DNA of 36,346 nt from the NCBI GenBank assembly GCA_946182865.1, contig CAMHAV010000010.1, positions 1 through 36,346 of the forward strand, read 5' to 3'. Shown here one piece after another: positions 1 to 7,656 of the stretch (position 1 is its first letter; the number at the start of each line of letters is the position of its first letter). The position numbers and the translations under genes were made by a program. The notes beneath the pieces were generated by a model. That model had not been told where the DNA came from and did not search any database. It saw only the letters and a list, made by a program, of their open reading frames with translations. Origin of the DNA: an uncultured Clostridia bacterium. Its GTDB lineage: Bacteria; Bacillota; Clostridia; Oscillospirales; Acutalibacteraceae.

Positions 1-172
1 TATTGGAGACAGTACGTATCTGCTCCTTGGAGAACTTGTCCGGACGGCGGAAGTCGTATATCTTTATACGACGAGTATCGCTGACCGGCTTAAAATCGTC
101 CGATTCGCTCTCGCCCGAGCTGATGGCCTGGAGAAGCTGGTCTATTTCGTCCTGTGAAAGAACTTCATTCAT
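1..172 (-). CDS. fliM: Flagellar motor switch protein FliM, N-terminal part (runs off the window)
   Basis: The first 57 codons of a minus-strand gene are present; the rest lies outside the window. The start reads MNEVLSQDEIDQLLQAIS followed by an acidic Ser/Glu/Asp stretch and then KIYDFRRPDKFSKEQIRT. The LSQDEIDxLL opening is the FliM helix that binds phosphorylated CheY, and the YDFRRPDKFSKEQ block begins the conserved middle domain. FliM sits in the C-ring at the base of the flagellum and sets rotation direction together with FliG and FliN. A GGTGG sequence about 12 bases before the ATG is a modest ribosome site. The usual upstream partner fliL is not here; instead the gene follows a truncated glycan gene by 50 bases, suggesting a rearrangement or an assembly join. 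Identification is confident from the N-terminal motif. Confidence 0.9.
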   Translation of the reverse strand, partial: MNEVLSQDEIDQLLQAISSGESESDDFKPVSDTRRIKIYDFRRPDKFSKEQIRTVSN

Positions 173-222
173 GTCTTATTCCACCCTATTTTATATCCCA
201 ATAACGTATAAGCACGCTTACC

Positions 223-735
223 TTACTTTTCAGCAATGATACGGGGTTTCACATTTTTATATGGCCACTCTCTGCCCAGATAGTAGTAATTTCTCTTTAA
301 TGACCGATTGATTTTTTGTCTTGCCTTTGCCATATCAAAATTCGATTTATCCCTGCATATGACCAATCCGCCGCTGTCATGGGTGCATTTTAAAACAAAC
401 TGCTCCGGCAAGGCGTCAAAATCAATTTCATCAAAGCTATCCCATACGCCTATTGTCGGAATAATATATTGCTCCCCTATTTTTTCTGCGACATGTCTTT
501 TTACTTCATATTTGTCAACCATAGCGGTATATGCCGGGTTTCGGTCGTGCAGCTTCAGCCATTGCAGCTTTTCGCAAAAAGTCCGGGGATTCTCCAGATC
601 AGGCTTGCTGCCAAACAAATCTTCCAATCGCATTTTCAGATACTGTTCATCTGAAATGAAACGCAGGAATCCTCGGGAACATAAACCCAATACAATTTTT
701 CTTGGCTGAGATAGAAAATTGATAATACTGTTCAA
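223..735 (-). CDS. TupA-like ATP-grasp protein, truncated at the C-terminus
   Basis: A 170-residue protein matching the N-terminal half of the TupA-like ATP-grasp family found in capsule and teichuronopeptide clusters. Visible landmarks are the opening FLxxRFxSDEQYLKMRLEDLFG, NPRTFCEKLQWLKLHDRNP, the VDKYEVKRHVAEKIGEQYIIP block, LPEQFVLKCTHDSGG, which is the nucleotide-binding strand and glycine loop, and PRIIAEK at the end. Family members normally run on for another 100 or more residues with the catalytic metal ligands, so this copy stops at a TAA just after the IIAEK strand and is probably inactive. It is the last gene of the glycan operon, 15 bases after the acetyltransferase. Members are thought to ligate amino acids or act as glycosyltransferase-like enzymes; the exact role is inferred. 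Confidence 0.7.
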   Translation of the reverse strand: MNSIINFLSQPRKIVLGLCSRGFLRFISDEQYLKMRLEDLFGSKPDLENPRTFCEKLQWLKLHDRNPAYTAMVDKYEVKRHVAEKIGEQYIIPTIGVWDSFDEIDFDALPEQFVLKCTHDSGGLVICRDKSNFDMAKARQKINRSLKRNYYYLGREWPYKNVKPRIIAEK

Positions 736-750
736 CTCCCCATACTTCCT

Positions 751-1335
751 TCACTCAGATTTTTTTCGGTTTGCCCATTTACTTCTGCCATTGTCCGAAA
801 TCTTCCTGGCCGGAACGCCTGCAATCGCTATTTCAGGTTCATCAAATGATTTATTCACAACCGAACCTGCTCCAACGGCTATTCCGTCGGCAAGTTGTAT
901 TCCTCCCAGTATAGTTGCTCCAACACCAATGACAATGTCATCTCCCAAAACGGGAACTTCATCCGTTGTTCCTCTTGCAACGATAGCCGTATTAATATGA
1001 ACAGAGCAGTTTTTTCCGACTTTTACATTACCGTTAAACAGTATGGGGCCAATATGCATGATTTTCAATCCTTTATCACAAGAATTGATTCCAATATTCA
1101 TACCGTATTTCACAGTCAATTTATTAAGCTTTATACGACTTAATAAATATCTCAACCGATGCTTGGTGTTATAATGATACTCCGTTTTTCTTAAGCATTT
1201 TTGATAATGCCAGATGACAGCTCTTTCATCATGCGCACATAACAGCGCTCTATACTTCCACTGTGATAGATTCTGAAAATATTTTTGATATTCATATGTC
1301 AAAAATTCATTTAACTCTTGCCGGGAGCTGATCAT
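751..1335 (-). CDS. Serine-acetyltransferase-like hexapeptide-repeat acyltransferase
   Basis: A 194-residue protein with a helical N-terminal half and a left-handed beta-helix C-terminal half. The repeats run from about residue 85 (MNIGINSC, GLKIMHIGPILFNGNVKVGKNCSVHINTAI) through VLGDDIVIGVGATILGGIQLADGIAVGAGSVV and end with the typical cap EPEIAIAGVPARKI. This is the CysE/SAT fold, used in glycan clusters to O- or N-acetylate sugars with acetyl-CoA. A His in the MHIGPILF segment fits the catalytic position. The start overlaps the end of the polymerase gene by 29 bases and has AAAGGA upstream, consistent with translational coupling. A free-serine acetyltransferase is unlikely, because no cysteine genes are nearby and the surroundings are all glycan genes. 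Confidence 0.78.
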   Translation of the reverse strand: MISSRQELNEFLTYEYQKYFQNLSQWKYRALLCAHDERAVIWHYQKCLRKTEYHYNTKHRLRYLLSRIKLNKLTVKYGMNIGINSCDKGLKIMHIGPILFNGNVKVGKNCSVHINTAIVARGTTDEVPVLGDDIVIGVGATILGGIQLADGIAVGAGSVVNKSFDEPEIAIAGVPARKISDNGRSKWANRKKSE

Positions 1336-2560
1336 TTACAGAGTCATTCCTTTCCATGTTCAGTGATATTACAGCCAGAATGAAATATGTTACTATGCCG
1401 CCGTACATATTAATGGAGGTCATGTCAATGAATAACACGCAGAGAAGCAAAACAAAATTAAAACGAGTATTAAATGTCCCTTTTTTCAATAATAACTTCA
1501 TGACAAGAACAGCATAGTATGAGTAATAAACGATAAATCCAAACAATCCCATACAGGCTAATAACTCCGCATAATTATTATGAGCATATAGATGAAGTCC
1601 GCCTCTCGCTTCCACGGCGTTCCATCCCCATCCCAAAAACGGCTTTTGCCAGAACATATCCATGGCAATAGCAATTAATCTGTCACGTAAGTCGGTAGAG
1701 GTTCCTGTCAAATCATTTTTATATATTGTATGGACGGAAATCCCATAATGATTAAACAAATCCACGATTCGATGCCCAATCAAATTGAAGAAAAACTGAT
1801 TGGTAAATGTTAAATAGACTAAAACGGCGACAACCATTCCCGATACCAAAAAAGATTTTGCCCTGGTGCTTGCCTTATCACTGACAAAAGGAATTGCCAG
1901 AAAAACAATAAAGACCAGAAGTATCCCTTTTTTGGAGCCGGTCAATAAAACTACCGTGACCTGAATCAGCAGTACCGTCAGAAGTACCAGCTTATTCAGC
2001 TTGTACTCTTTTGTAAATAACGCATAAACTACCGGAATACAAAGAATCCAATAATAAAGCGTAATCGTGTTGGGGTTTATATGCAACGCATTTCCAAGAC
2101 GGTACCAACTGGTTCCCATCATAATATAAGCAAACTTGTTCATCAGCATTTCACGTTCACCCAAAAGCAGGTAAACAGTGATGATGACGGTTGATAAACA
2201 GGACACCCAAAAGAGAAACTGAAACAATTCATCACGGTGCGCAGCCATTAAACAATAAACCATCAGAACGGCTAGAACAGTTGTTATATGATAGGGAATA
2301 CTGTATCCTCCGTAAGGTGAGTCAAAGCCATAGCAAAACAAAACCATGTTAAAAATAAGCACCCACAAAACATATGAGAAAATATTCTGTCTTTTGTTTC
2401 TATACCCCAATAAATAATCCAGTATTACAACCCCGGTACTTAATGCAACCACCGCGACATACAACAAAATATGTGCACTTGCTGAAAAACACAGTGCCGA
2501 CCAGATAATCAGGGAAATCAAAAGTATATGCACTCTGCGTCTTGTTTTACTGCCGGACAT
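1307..2560 (-). CDS. Wzy-like O-antigen/EPS polymerase (O-antigen ligase family membrane protein)
   Basis: A 417-residue polytopic membrane protein with roughly ten hydrophobic helices from residue 10 to the end. The large extracellular loop carries KPFLGWGWNAVEARGGLHL followed by YAHNNYAELLACMGLFGF, the signature layout of the O-antigen ligase/polymerase family, in which a conserved Arg-rich loop and a His-Asn pair face the outside. In this operon it most plausibly polymerises undecaprenyl-linked repeat units (Wzy role). It starts 9 bases after the preceding glycosyltransferase and overlaps the following acetyltransferase. No Wzx flippase is seen in the window, so export would need a gene elsewhere. 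Family assignment is good; linkage specificity cannot be told. Confidence 0.78.
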   Translation of the reverse strand: MSGSKTRRRVHILLISLIIWSALCFSASAHILLYVAVVALSTGVVILDYLLGYRNKRQNIFSYVLWVLIFNMVLFCYGFDSPYGGYSIPYHITTVLAVLMVYCLMAAHRDELFQFLFWVSCLSTVIITVYLLLGEREMLMNKFAYIMMGTSWYRLGNALHINPNTITLYYWILCIPVVYALFTKEYKLNKLVLLTVLLIQVTVVLLTGSKKGILLVFIVFLAIPFVSDKASTRAKSFLVSGMVVAVLVYLTFTNQFFFNLIGHRIVDLFNHYGISVHTIYKNDLTGTSTDLRDRLIAIAMDMFWQKPFLGWGWNAVEARGGLHLYAHNNYAELLACMGLFGFIVYYSYYAVLVMKLLLKKGTFNTRFNFVLLLCVLFIDMTSINMYGGIVTYFILAVISLNMERNDSVNDQLPARVK

Positions 2561-2569
2561 TCTTTCACC

Positions 2570-3655
2570 TCATTCACTTTTCCAACATCTTTCGATATAA
2601 TCCTTCCACAAGGAAAAAATAATATCCTGAGAATGTGTATCACATATTTTCTGTTCTTCTCTCGAAACACTTTCGTCGGGATGATCCAGTACCTCCGTCA
2701 TCACAGATACTAGACTTTCCATATCTGTATTTTTAAACAGATACCCGTTCACCTTATCATCAATCAACTCGCGCGGCCCGCCACAGGGACAATCAGAGCT
2801 GATGGCGGGAATCCCCATTGACATTGCCTCCATCAATGTATTAGGCATTCCCTCGTACAGAGATGGAAGAACAAACAATCTTGCGCTGCGAATACGCTCC
2901 AGCACATTTGGGCAGGTTCCCTTTAAACAGACCCGTTCTTTCAGATTCATTTCATCAATCAAACCTTGCAGTTCATTTCGCAAAGAACCTTCCCCATAGA
3001 TTTCCAGCGTCAGATCCGGATACCTGTCCTTGATTTGACAAAATGCGCGAATCAGCATTTCCTGATTCTTCTGCCTTTCAAGCCTGCCTACCGTAACAAT
3101 GCGGGAATCACGGTCTGCCATCTTTACACCGTTTGTTTTGGATACATATATGGGATTATGTATCACCATTGATTTCCGTCTGATTTTCTCCTTAAAATAA
3201 TTCTGCGCATCTTGTGTCTGAAAGACAATGCCTTTTGCCTTTTTCAAAACGATACTGCGCGCCAGCCTTGACATAATACCGTATTCCAATCTGGGATCGT
3301 TTCGTTCAGAAAAAATCAATTTCAGATTTCTATCATACATAAACGCATACAGCGCAGGATGTATCCAAAAACTGACCGCTATGTCCGGCCTATAGGTCTT
3401 GATGGCACGTACCGTGTTTTGATACATCTGCCAGTGAACGGACAGTTTTCCGTTTTGAAGAAGCGGATATCCTTGAAATGTAACCTTATCACTTATTTCG
3501 TACGGTTGAACCTCACCTTCTACTGAAACCAGGGTGATGGCATGATCCGTGTTTTCCGCCAGCCAATTGGCAAGCTTGATAATTGATTTTTCCGCTCCGC
3601 CGTATATGTTTCCGTTATTGGCAACTCTGAAACATCCCATCAAAAGTATCTTCAT
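2570..3655 (-). CDS. GT4-type glycosyltransferase
   Basis: A 361-residue GT-B glycosyltransferase. The N-terminal half opens MKILLMGCFRVANNGNIYGGAEKSI, the glycine-rich acceptor-domain loop; the C-terminal half has the GRLERQKNQEMLIRAF motif near residue 192, GTCPNVLERIRSARLFVLPSLYEG and then EGMPNTLMEAMSMGIPAISSDC, which is the E-x7-E nucleotide-sugar signature of GT4 enzymes. It would transfer a sugar to the lipid-linked repeat unit on the cytoplasmic face. The gene lies 61 bases downstream of the other GT4 gene and 9 bases before the polymerase, within one apparent operon. Donor and acceptor cannot be read from sequence. Confidence 0.85.
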   Translation of the reverse strand: MKILLMGCFRVANNGNIYGGAEKSIIKLANWLAENTDHAITLVSVEGEVQPYEISDKVTFQGYPLLQNGKLSVHWQMYQNTVRAIKTYRPDIAVSFWIHPALYAFMYDRNLKLIFSERNDPRLEYGIMSRLARSIVLKKAKGIVFQTQDAQNYFKEKIRRKSMVIHNPIYVSKTNGVKMADRDSRIVTVGRLERQKNQEMLIRAFCQIKDRYPDLTLEIYGEGSLRNELQGLIDEMNLKERVCLKGTCPNVLERIRSARLFVLPSLYEGMPNTLMEAMSMGIPAISSDCPCGGPRELIDDKVNGYLFKNTDMESLVSVMTEVLDHPDESVSREEQKICDTHSQDIIFSLWKDYIERCWKSE

Positions 3656-3716
3656 ATTTCACCTTTCCGATATTTCCATCATAAAGAATAAAATGGCTCA
3701 ACAGCGAATCCTCCGA

Positions 3717-4826
3717 TTACACATGGAGATAAAACTCTCTCAGACGATTGGCCTCACAATCAATATCATAGCCTGCCTCTTTTATTTTATCACTATCATC
3801 TTTGCGGTTGTATAAACTGTATTTTTCAATCGCAGTTACCCATTCTTCCGGATGATCCAAATCCAGATACGTCGTCTCACCCAAAGCCACTTCATCGGTT
3901 ACATTGTTGCTGATAATACAAGGCAGTCCGGCCGCCTGCGCTTCTATGGCAGATACCGGCAGTCCTTCATATAACGAAGGCATCAGAAAAACATCCAATC
4001 CTTGCAGCAATTGATCAACATTGCTTACGGTTCCCGCGAAGATGACAAACGAATCCAATTGCTTTTCATGAACAGCCTGCCTCACCGCTTCCAAGGTATC
4101 GCCGCTTCCGGCAAACAAAAACATATATTTATCCGCATGGCGCCTGATTAATTCGTCAATTACATCGACCAGAAAAATCTGGTTTTTCTGAGGCTTAAAG
4201 CTGCCGACACATCCCGCCAGCACAGTTTCATCCGGAATCTTATAATCCGATCGGATCTGTTTCCTGATTTCGGGATTAAATCGAAACTTTTCACACTCAA
4301 TAGCGTTGTTCACAATCAGCCTTTTTCCAGAATGAGTAAATTTCTTTCCATAAAAAGCCTGTCCCGCTTTTTCGCCGCAGGCAGCCCAATAAGTAGCTTT
4401 ATGACGTGCCGGCAGGCACATCATCATATTGCGGATTGCTTTCAGTCTGTTTTCAGAAAATTTAGTATTATGACTGTGAGAAATGAAAGTTTTGGCGCCA
4501 TGTTTTTTGGCAATCGAAAATACAAAATAGTCTACCTGATTAAAGTGAGAATGCACGATATCATAGTGATGCTCCTCAAAAAACACATCCAGAAAACGCA
4601 TGTATTCCCTAATGCTGGTAAGAGATAACTCCGGCATGAAATAAACCTGACACCCTAAGCTTTGCAGATAGGATACAATTTCTTCTTCGCTTGAATCATA
4701 CGCCAGCAGATCCACTGATATTTCGGTAAAATCAATGTGACTGAGGTAATTTGTCACGACAGATGTAACCCCAAATCTTTTCTTAAGCGAGTCAACAACG
4801 TACAGGATCTTCTTCATACTAACCAT
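3717..4826 (-). CDS. GT4-type glycosyltransferase (EpsF-like)
   Basis: A 369-residue GT-B glycosyltransferase resembling EpsF-type enzymes of Firmicutes exopolysaccharide clusters. It begins KKILYVVDSLKKRFGVTSVVTNYL; the middle has HYDIVHSHFNQVDYFVF, and the donor-binding half has GSFKPQKNQIFLVDVI and LPSLYEGLPVSAIEAQAAGLP with the E-x7-E pair. Two starts are possible: the ATG at 4826 (MVSMKK), which overlaps the propeller gene by 8 bases, or the ATG three codons later at 4817, just after that gene's stop. A GGAG lies 5 bases before the first. Cytoplasmic, peripheral to the membrane, acting on a lipid-linked oligosaccharide; the sugar is unknown. Confidence 0.85.
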   Translation of the reverse strand: MVSMKKILYVVDSLKKRFGVTSVVTNYLSHIDFTEISVDLLAYDSSEEEIVSYLQSLGCQVYFMPELSLTSIREYMRFLDVFFEEHHYDIVHSHFNQVDYFVFSIAKKHGAKTFISHSHNTKFSENRLKAIRNMMMCLPARHKATYWAACGEKAGQAFYGKKFTHSGKRLIVNNAIECEKFRFNPEIRKQIRSDYKIPDETVLAGCVGSFKPQKNQIFLVDVIDELIRRHADKYMFLFAGSGDTLEAVRQAVHEKQLDSFVIFAGTVSNVDQLLQGLDVFLMPSLYEGLPVSAIEAQAAGLPCIISNNVTDEVALGETTYLDLDHPEEWVTAIEKYSLYNRKDDSDKIKEAGYDIDCEANRLREFYLHV

Positions 4827-6087
4827 TCAACTCCACACAATACAGTCCCCTGTGTCCTTCAAACACCGCATCAAAGCAAATCCTGTCTCCTGCATGATTC
4901 CATCGCGGATGAAGGTCACAGCGGGTATCATTATCATATTTGAAAGGAGAAAACACTTTGGCCACGATTTCGGGTTGACTATTCTCATCCTTCATCACAC
5001 GCAGATATTGGATACGCGCCCTGTCGGGATACGAATCAGTGACAATTTTGCTTCTGTCGGGGGAATAACTCGGATGACCGTCGCCTGTCAGCTCAGACCA
5101 GCAGCGAACATATTCCTGGGTCTGATCCTTCATCAGATAGTAGCCGGGACCGCCGTCTTTTTTATTTTCAAAAGCAAGAATCGTTTCATCGTCTTTCCAG
5201 AAGCAATGACTGACCATATCATCATCAGAAAGAACATACATATCGCTGCCGTCTATATTGCAGGTTACAAGCCGGGTATATTTCCTCTGTCCGACAATCC
5301 AGCGGTAAAGTACCATAAATCTTTTGCCGTCAGGTCTGAGCATCAGGTGATTGACTTTATGCACCGAATCCTTTTCCTGCATTTCGGGTCTTGGCTGAAA
5401 CACTGCAAAATCCGTATATTTGAGAAGCGGTGCGACATCCCCTGTTTCCAGATTGATCTTCCAAATGCAAGGCTCATCCGGCAGTGCAGCATCTTTCGTC
5501 TTTTCGGGCACGTTGTAATAGCCGTATCCCGGACGAAGGTTGTACAATCGGCTGAAATCAAGCGTCAGCGCTGTTTTGCCGTCAGCAGAAACCGTGTACG
5601 CCGGCGCATGGATAACCGTCTCTTTCATGGTTGCCAATTCTAAAATGACGGCGCAATATGCTCCGTTGCGAAAATCATTATACAGAATCCTGCTGCTGTA
5701 ATCAGGCCCAAGCCACTGGAGCATACACGATTGCTGCACATTCCACGCATTTGTTGACGCCAGATTTCTGATGCGCTCCGGGTCATCTTCCTCTTTTGCC
5801 GTGTCAATTAATAAGATGTCAGCTTTTTCTTTTGGACTGACATCCGACCATGTATCATTTGCCTTCAGGCAAAGCATATAACGATCGCTGCTATCCCACG
5901 GCGATTTATCATAATATCCAAAAAAATATTCATGGTTTGCATCATCAGGTGAAATACGGGTAATATGGCCCTCGCTTTTTATTTTAGGAGATATGGCATA
6001 CATCATATGCTGGTATACTGATTTGATTCCCTTTTTCAGCTTTGGGTACTTATTTAACTGATAGTTAATTTCCTGCTCAAGGCTCAT
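4819..6087 (-). CDS. Beta-propeller (TolB/oligogalacturonide-lyase-like) protein of a glycan cluster, function unknown
   Basis: A 422-residue protein without signal peptide or membrane helix. It shows repeated propeller-blade patterns: EYFFGYYDKSPWDSSDRYMLCLKAN near residue 53, later RPDGKRFMVLYRW, DGSDMYVLSDDDMVSHCFWKDDE, GDGHPSYSPDRSKIVTDSYPDR and, at the end, DLHPRWNHAGDRICFDAVFEGHRGLYCVEL. The DG/SP..S/T turn motifs resemble WD40-like TolB blades. Similar soluble propellers occur in polysaccharide clusters next to glycosyltransferases, but I know of no assigned reaction. It is 6 bases from the GT2 gene and overlaps the next glycosyltransferase, so it is co-expressed with them. It could be a scaffold, a sugar lyase-like enzyme or an acceptor-binding protein. 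Confidence 0.6.
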   Translation of the reverse strand: MSLEQEINYQLNKYPKLKKGIKSVYQHMMYAISPKIKSEGHITRISPDDANHEYFFGYYDKSPWDSSDRYMLCLKANDTWSDVSPKEKADILLIDTAKEEDDPERIRNLASTNAWNVQQSCMLQWLGPDYSSRILYNDFRNGAYCAVILELATMKETVIHAPAYTVSADGKTALTLDFSRLYNLRPGYGYYNVPEKTKDAALPDEPCIWKINLETGDVAPLLKYTDFAVFQPRPEMQEKDSVHKVNHLMLRPDGKRFMVLYRWIVGQRKYTRLVTCNIDGSDMYVLSDDDMVSHCFWKDDETILAFENKKDGGPGYYLMKDQTQEYVRCWSELTGDGHPSYSPDRSKIVTDSYPDRARIQYLRVMKDENSQPEIVAKVFSPFKYDNDTRCDLHPRWNHAGDRICFDAVFEGHRGLYCVELNG

Positions 6088-6093
6088 AACTCT

Positions 6094-6909
6094 TTATCTC
6101 CTCAATATTTTTTTATACAAAAATTTCTGAAATCCCAGCGGAAGAATATACATTGCCAGCTGCGCGGCAGCTACGATGAAAAATTCACCGAAGGAATTGA
6201 AGCCGGATTTCCATGCCTTATACCGTATTTCAATTAATATTTTTGTGTTTACCCATGACTTGCGCTTCTTATATGTTCCCTCGTCAAACCGAAATCTGAA
6301 CACCGGTTCGCTCAGATTCATGCATACCGCATTGTCAGACAGCATTTTGATCCAAAGATCGGTATCCTGATTCTTGCGGTAGTTGGAATAACAGCCGACC
6401 TTTTCCACCTTTGACTTCCGGTACATGACAGTAGGATGATTGAAGGGGTCGCGCTTTTTGGCAAACCGATAGATTTCCTCATTGGTGAGAGGAACCTTTC
6501 TTTCCCCCACGATGTTGTCTATGTCGCCTACAAATTCCAACACGGGACAGCCAATGATATCCAGATCGGGATTTTTTTCAAATTCCTTCACTTGAAGCTC
6601 ACATCGCTCCGGCAGGGAATAATCATCTGCATCCATACGGGCTATCAATTCGTTTTTTACGGCCTTGATTCCTTCATTGAGGGCAAGTCCCAGTCCCATA
6701 TTCTGCGCGAGTTGTACTTCGACAATAGGAACACCTTCAGATACACGACTGTCTATAACGGATTGAAGAGAGTCAATGATAGGGCCGTCTTTCACCAATA
6801 CGATTTCGTCAGGCGGATACGATTGATGAATCATACTGTCAAGTGCCAACGAAAAATATTCAGGATTATCTTTTGTATAAACTGTCATCAATACTGAATA
6901 TTTCTCCAT
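6094..6909 (-). CDS. Family 2 glycosyltransferase
   Basis: A 271-residue GT-A glycosyltransferase. The N-terminus MEKYSVLMTVYTKDNPEYFSLALDSMIHQSYPPDEIVLVKDG is the classic GT2 nucleotide-binding strand-helix set; NELIARMDADDYSLPER near residue 88 carries the DxDD metal motif; DPFNHPTVMYRKSKVEKVGCY and the following NQDTDLWIKML complete the GT2 pattern with the catalytic-side ED/TDLW segment. The C-terminal 40 residues are hydrophobic (FFIVAAAQLAMYILPLGF) and may lie in or on the membrane. It lies 15 bases from the phosphoglycosyltransferase gene, so it is a good candidate for adding the second sugar. Donor sugar unknown. Confidence 0.85.
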   Translation of the reverse strand: MEKYSVLMTVYTKDNPEYFSLALDSMIHQSYPPDEIVLVKDGPIIDSLQSVIDSRVSEGVPIVEVQLAQNMGLGLALNEGIKAVKNELIARMDADDYSLPERCELQVKEFEKNPDLDIIGCPVLEFVGDIDNIVGERKVPLTNEEIYRFAKKRDPFNHPTVMYRKSKVEKVGCYSNYRKNQDTDLWIKMLSDNAVCMNLSEPVFRFRFDEGTYKKRKSWVNTKILIEIRYKAWKSGFNSFGEFFIVAAAQLAMYILPLGFQKFLYKKILRR

Positions 6910-6924
6910 ATTACATCAATTCCT

Positions 6925-7641
6925 TTATTTTTCATTTACAACGTCTTCCGAGTAATCCTTCCACAGTACCGCTGCCACCGTGCGAAACATCGTGGCGATA
7001 TCACGCCAGAAGCCGAAACGCATCACGCTGTCCAGATTCCATTTCATCTTGCCCGGAAGCACCTGCTCTATATAAGCTTTATCCACATCTTCCGCTGCAT
7101 CCAACAGATCCGCTTCGTCTTTATAACGTATGCTCGCCTCGCTGGTTATTCCGGCAGGCAAAAGCAAAGTGGCATAGTATTCCGGCTTATATTGCTCCAC
7201 ATACTTTACCGCCTCAGGTCGTGTGCCGACAAAGGACATCGTACCTTGAAGAACATCAATAAGCTGTGGAAGTTCATCAAGCCTCAATCCTCGCAGGCAA
7301 TTCCCCGTTTTCGTAATCCGGCTGTCCCGTCCCACTGTGACAGCCGAACCAATCCTGTCAGCATTGCTGACCATTGTGCGGAACTTATGAATGCGAAAAT
7401 GCTTACCATAGGTTGTCACACGCTCTTGTCGATAAAACACAGGGCCTTTGGAATCGAGTTTTATCAAAGCAGCAATCAAAAGCATCACAGGAAAAAGGAC
7501 GATCAGCATAATAAATGCCGTGCAGAAGTCAAACACGCGTTTGCAAAACAGGGACATCTGTTTTTTCTTCAACGCGTCATAATACGGCTTCACTTCGGGA
7601 GTTCTCATATAATCCGGAAGCTTTTCCCACTTTTTCAGCAT
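6925..7641 (-). CDS. PglC/EpsL-like polyprenyl-phosphate sugar-1-phosphate transferase (initiating enzyme)
   Basis: A 238-residue monotopic phosphoglycosyltransferase of the small bacterial sugar-transferase family. After a short N-terminal segment there is one hydrophobic re-entrant stretch (VFDFCTAFIMLIVLFPVMLL, residues about 35-55), then SKGPVFYRQERVTTYGKHFRIHKFRTM, and the hallmark LRLDELPQLIDVLQGTMSFVGTRPE with the catalytic Asp-Glu pair. The enzyme attaches the first sugar phosphate to undecaprenyl phosphate at the inner face of the membrane. It is 15 bases after the aminotransferase gene. An aminotransferase plus a small transferase of this kind is reminiscent of PglE-PglC or EpsN-EpsL, so an amino-deoxy sugar is a reasonable first residue; that is inference. 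Confidence 0.88.
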   Translation of the reverse strand: MLKKWEKLPDYMRTPEVKPYYDALKKKQMSLFCKRVFDFCTAFIMLIVLFPVMLLIAALIKLDSKGPVFYRQERVTTYGKHFRIHKFRTMVSNADRIGSAVTVGRDSRITKTGNCLRGLRLDELPQLIDVLQGTMSFVGTRPEAVKYVEQYKPEYYATLLLPAGITSEASIRYKDEADLLDAAEDVDKAYIEQVLPGKMKWNLDSVMRFGFWRDIATMFRTVAAVLWKDYSEDVVNEK

Positions 7642-7656
7642 TTTGTCATCTCCAGA

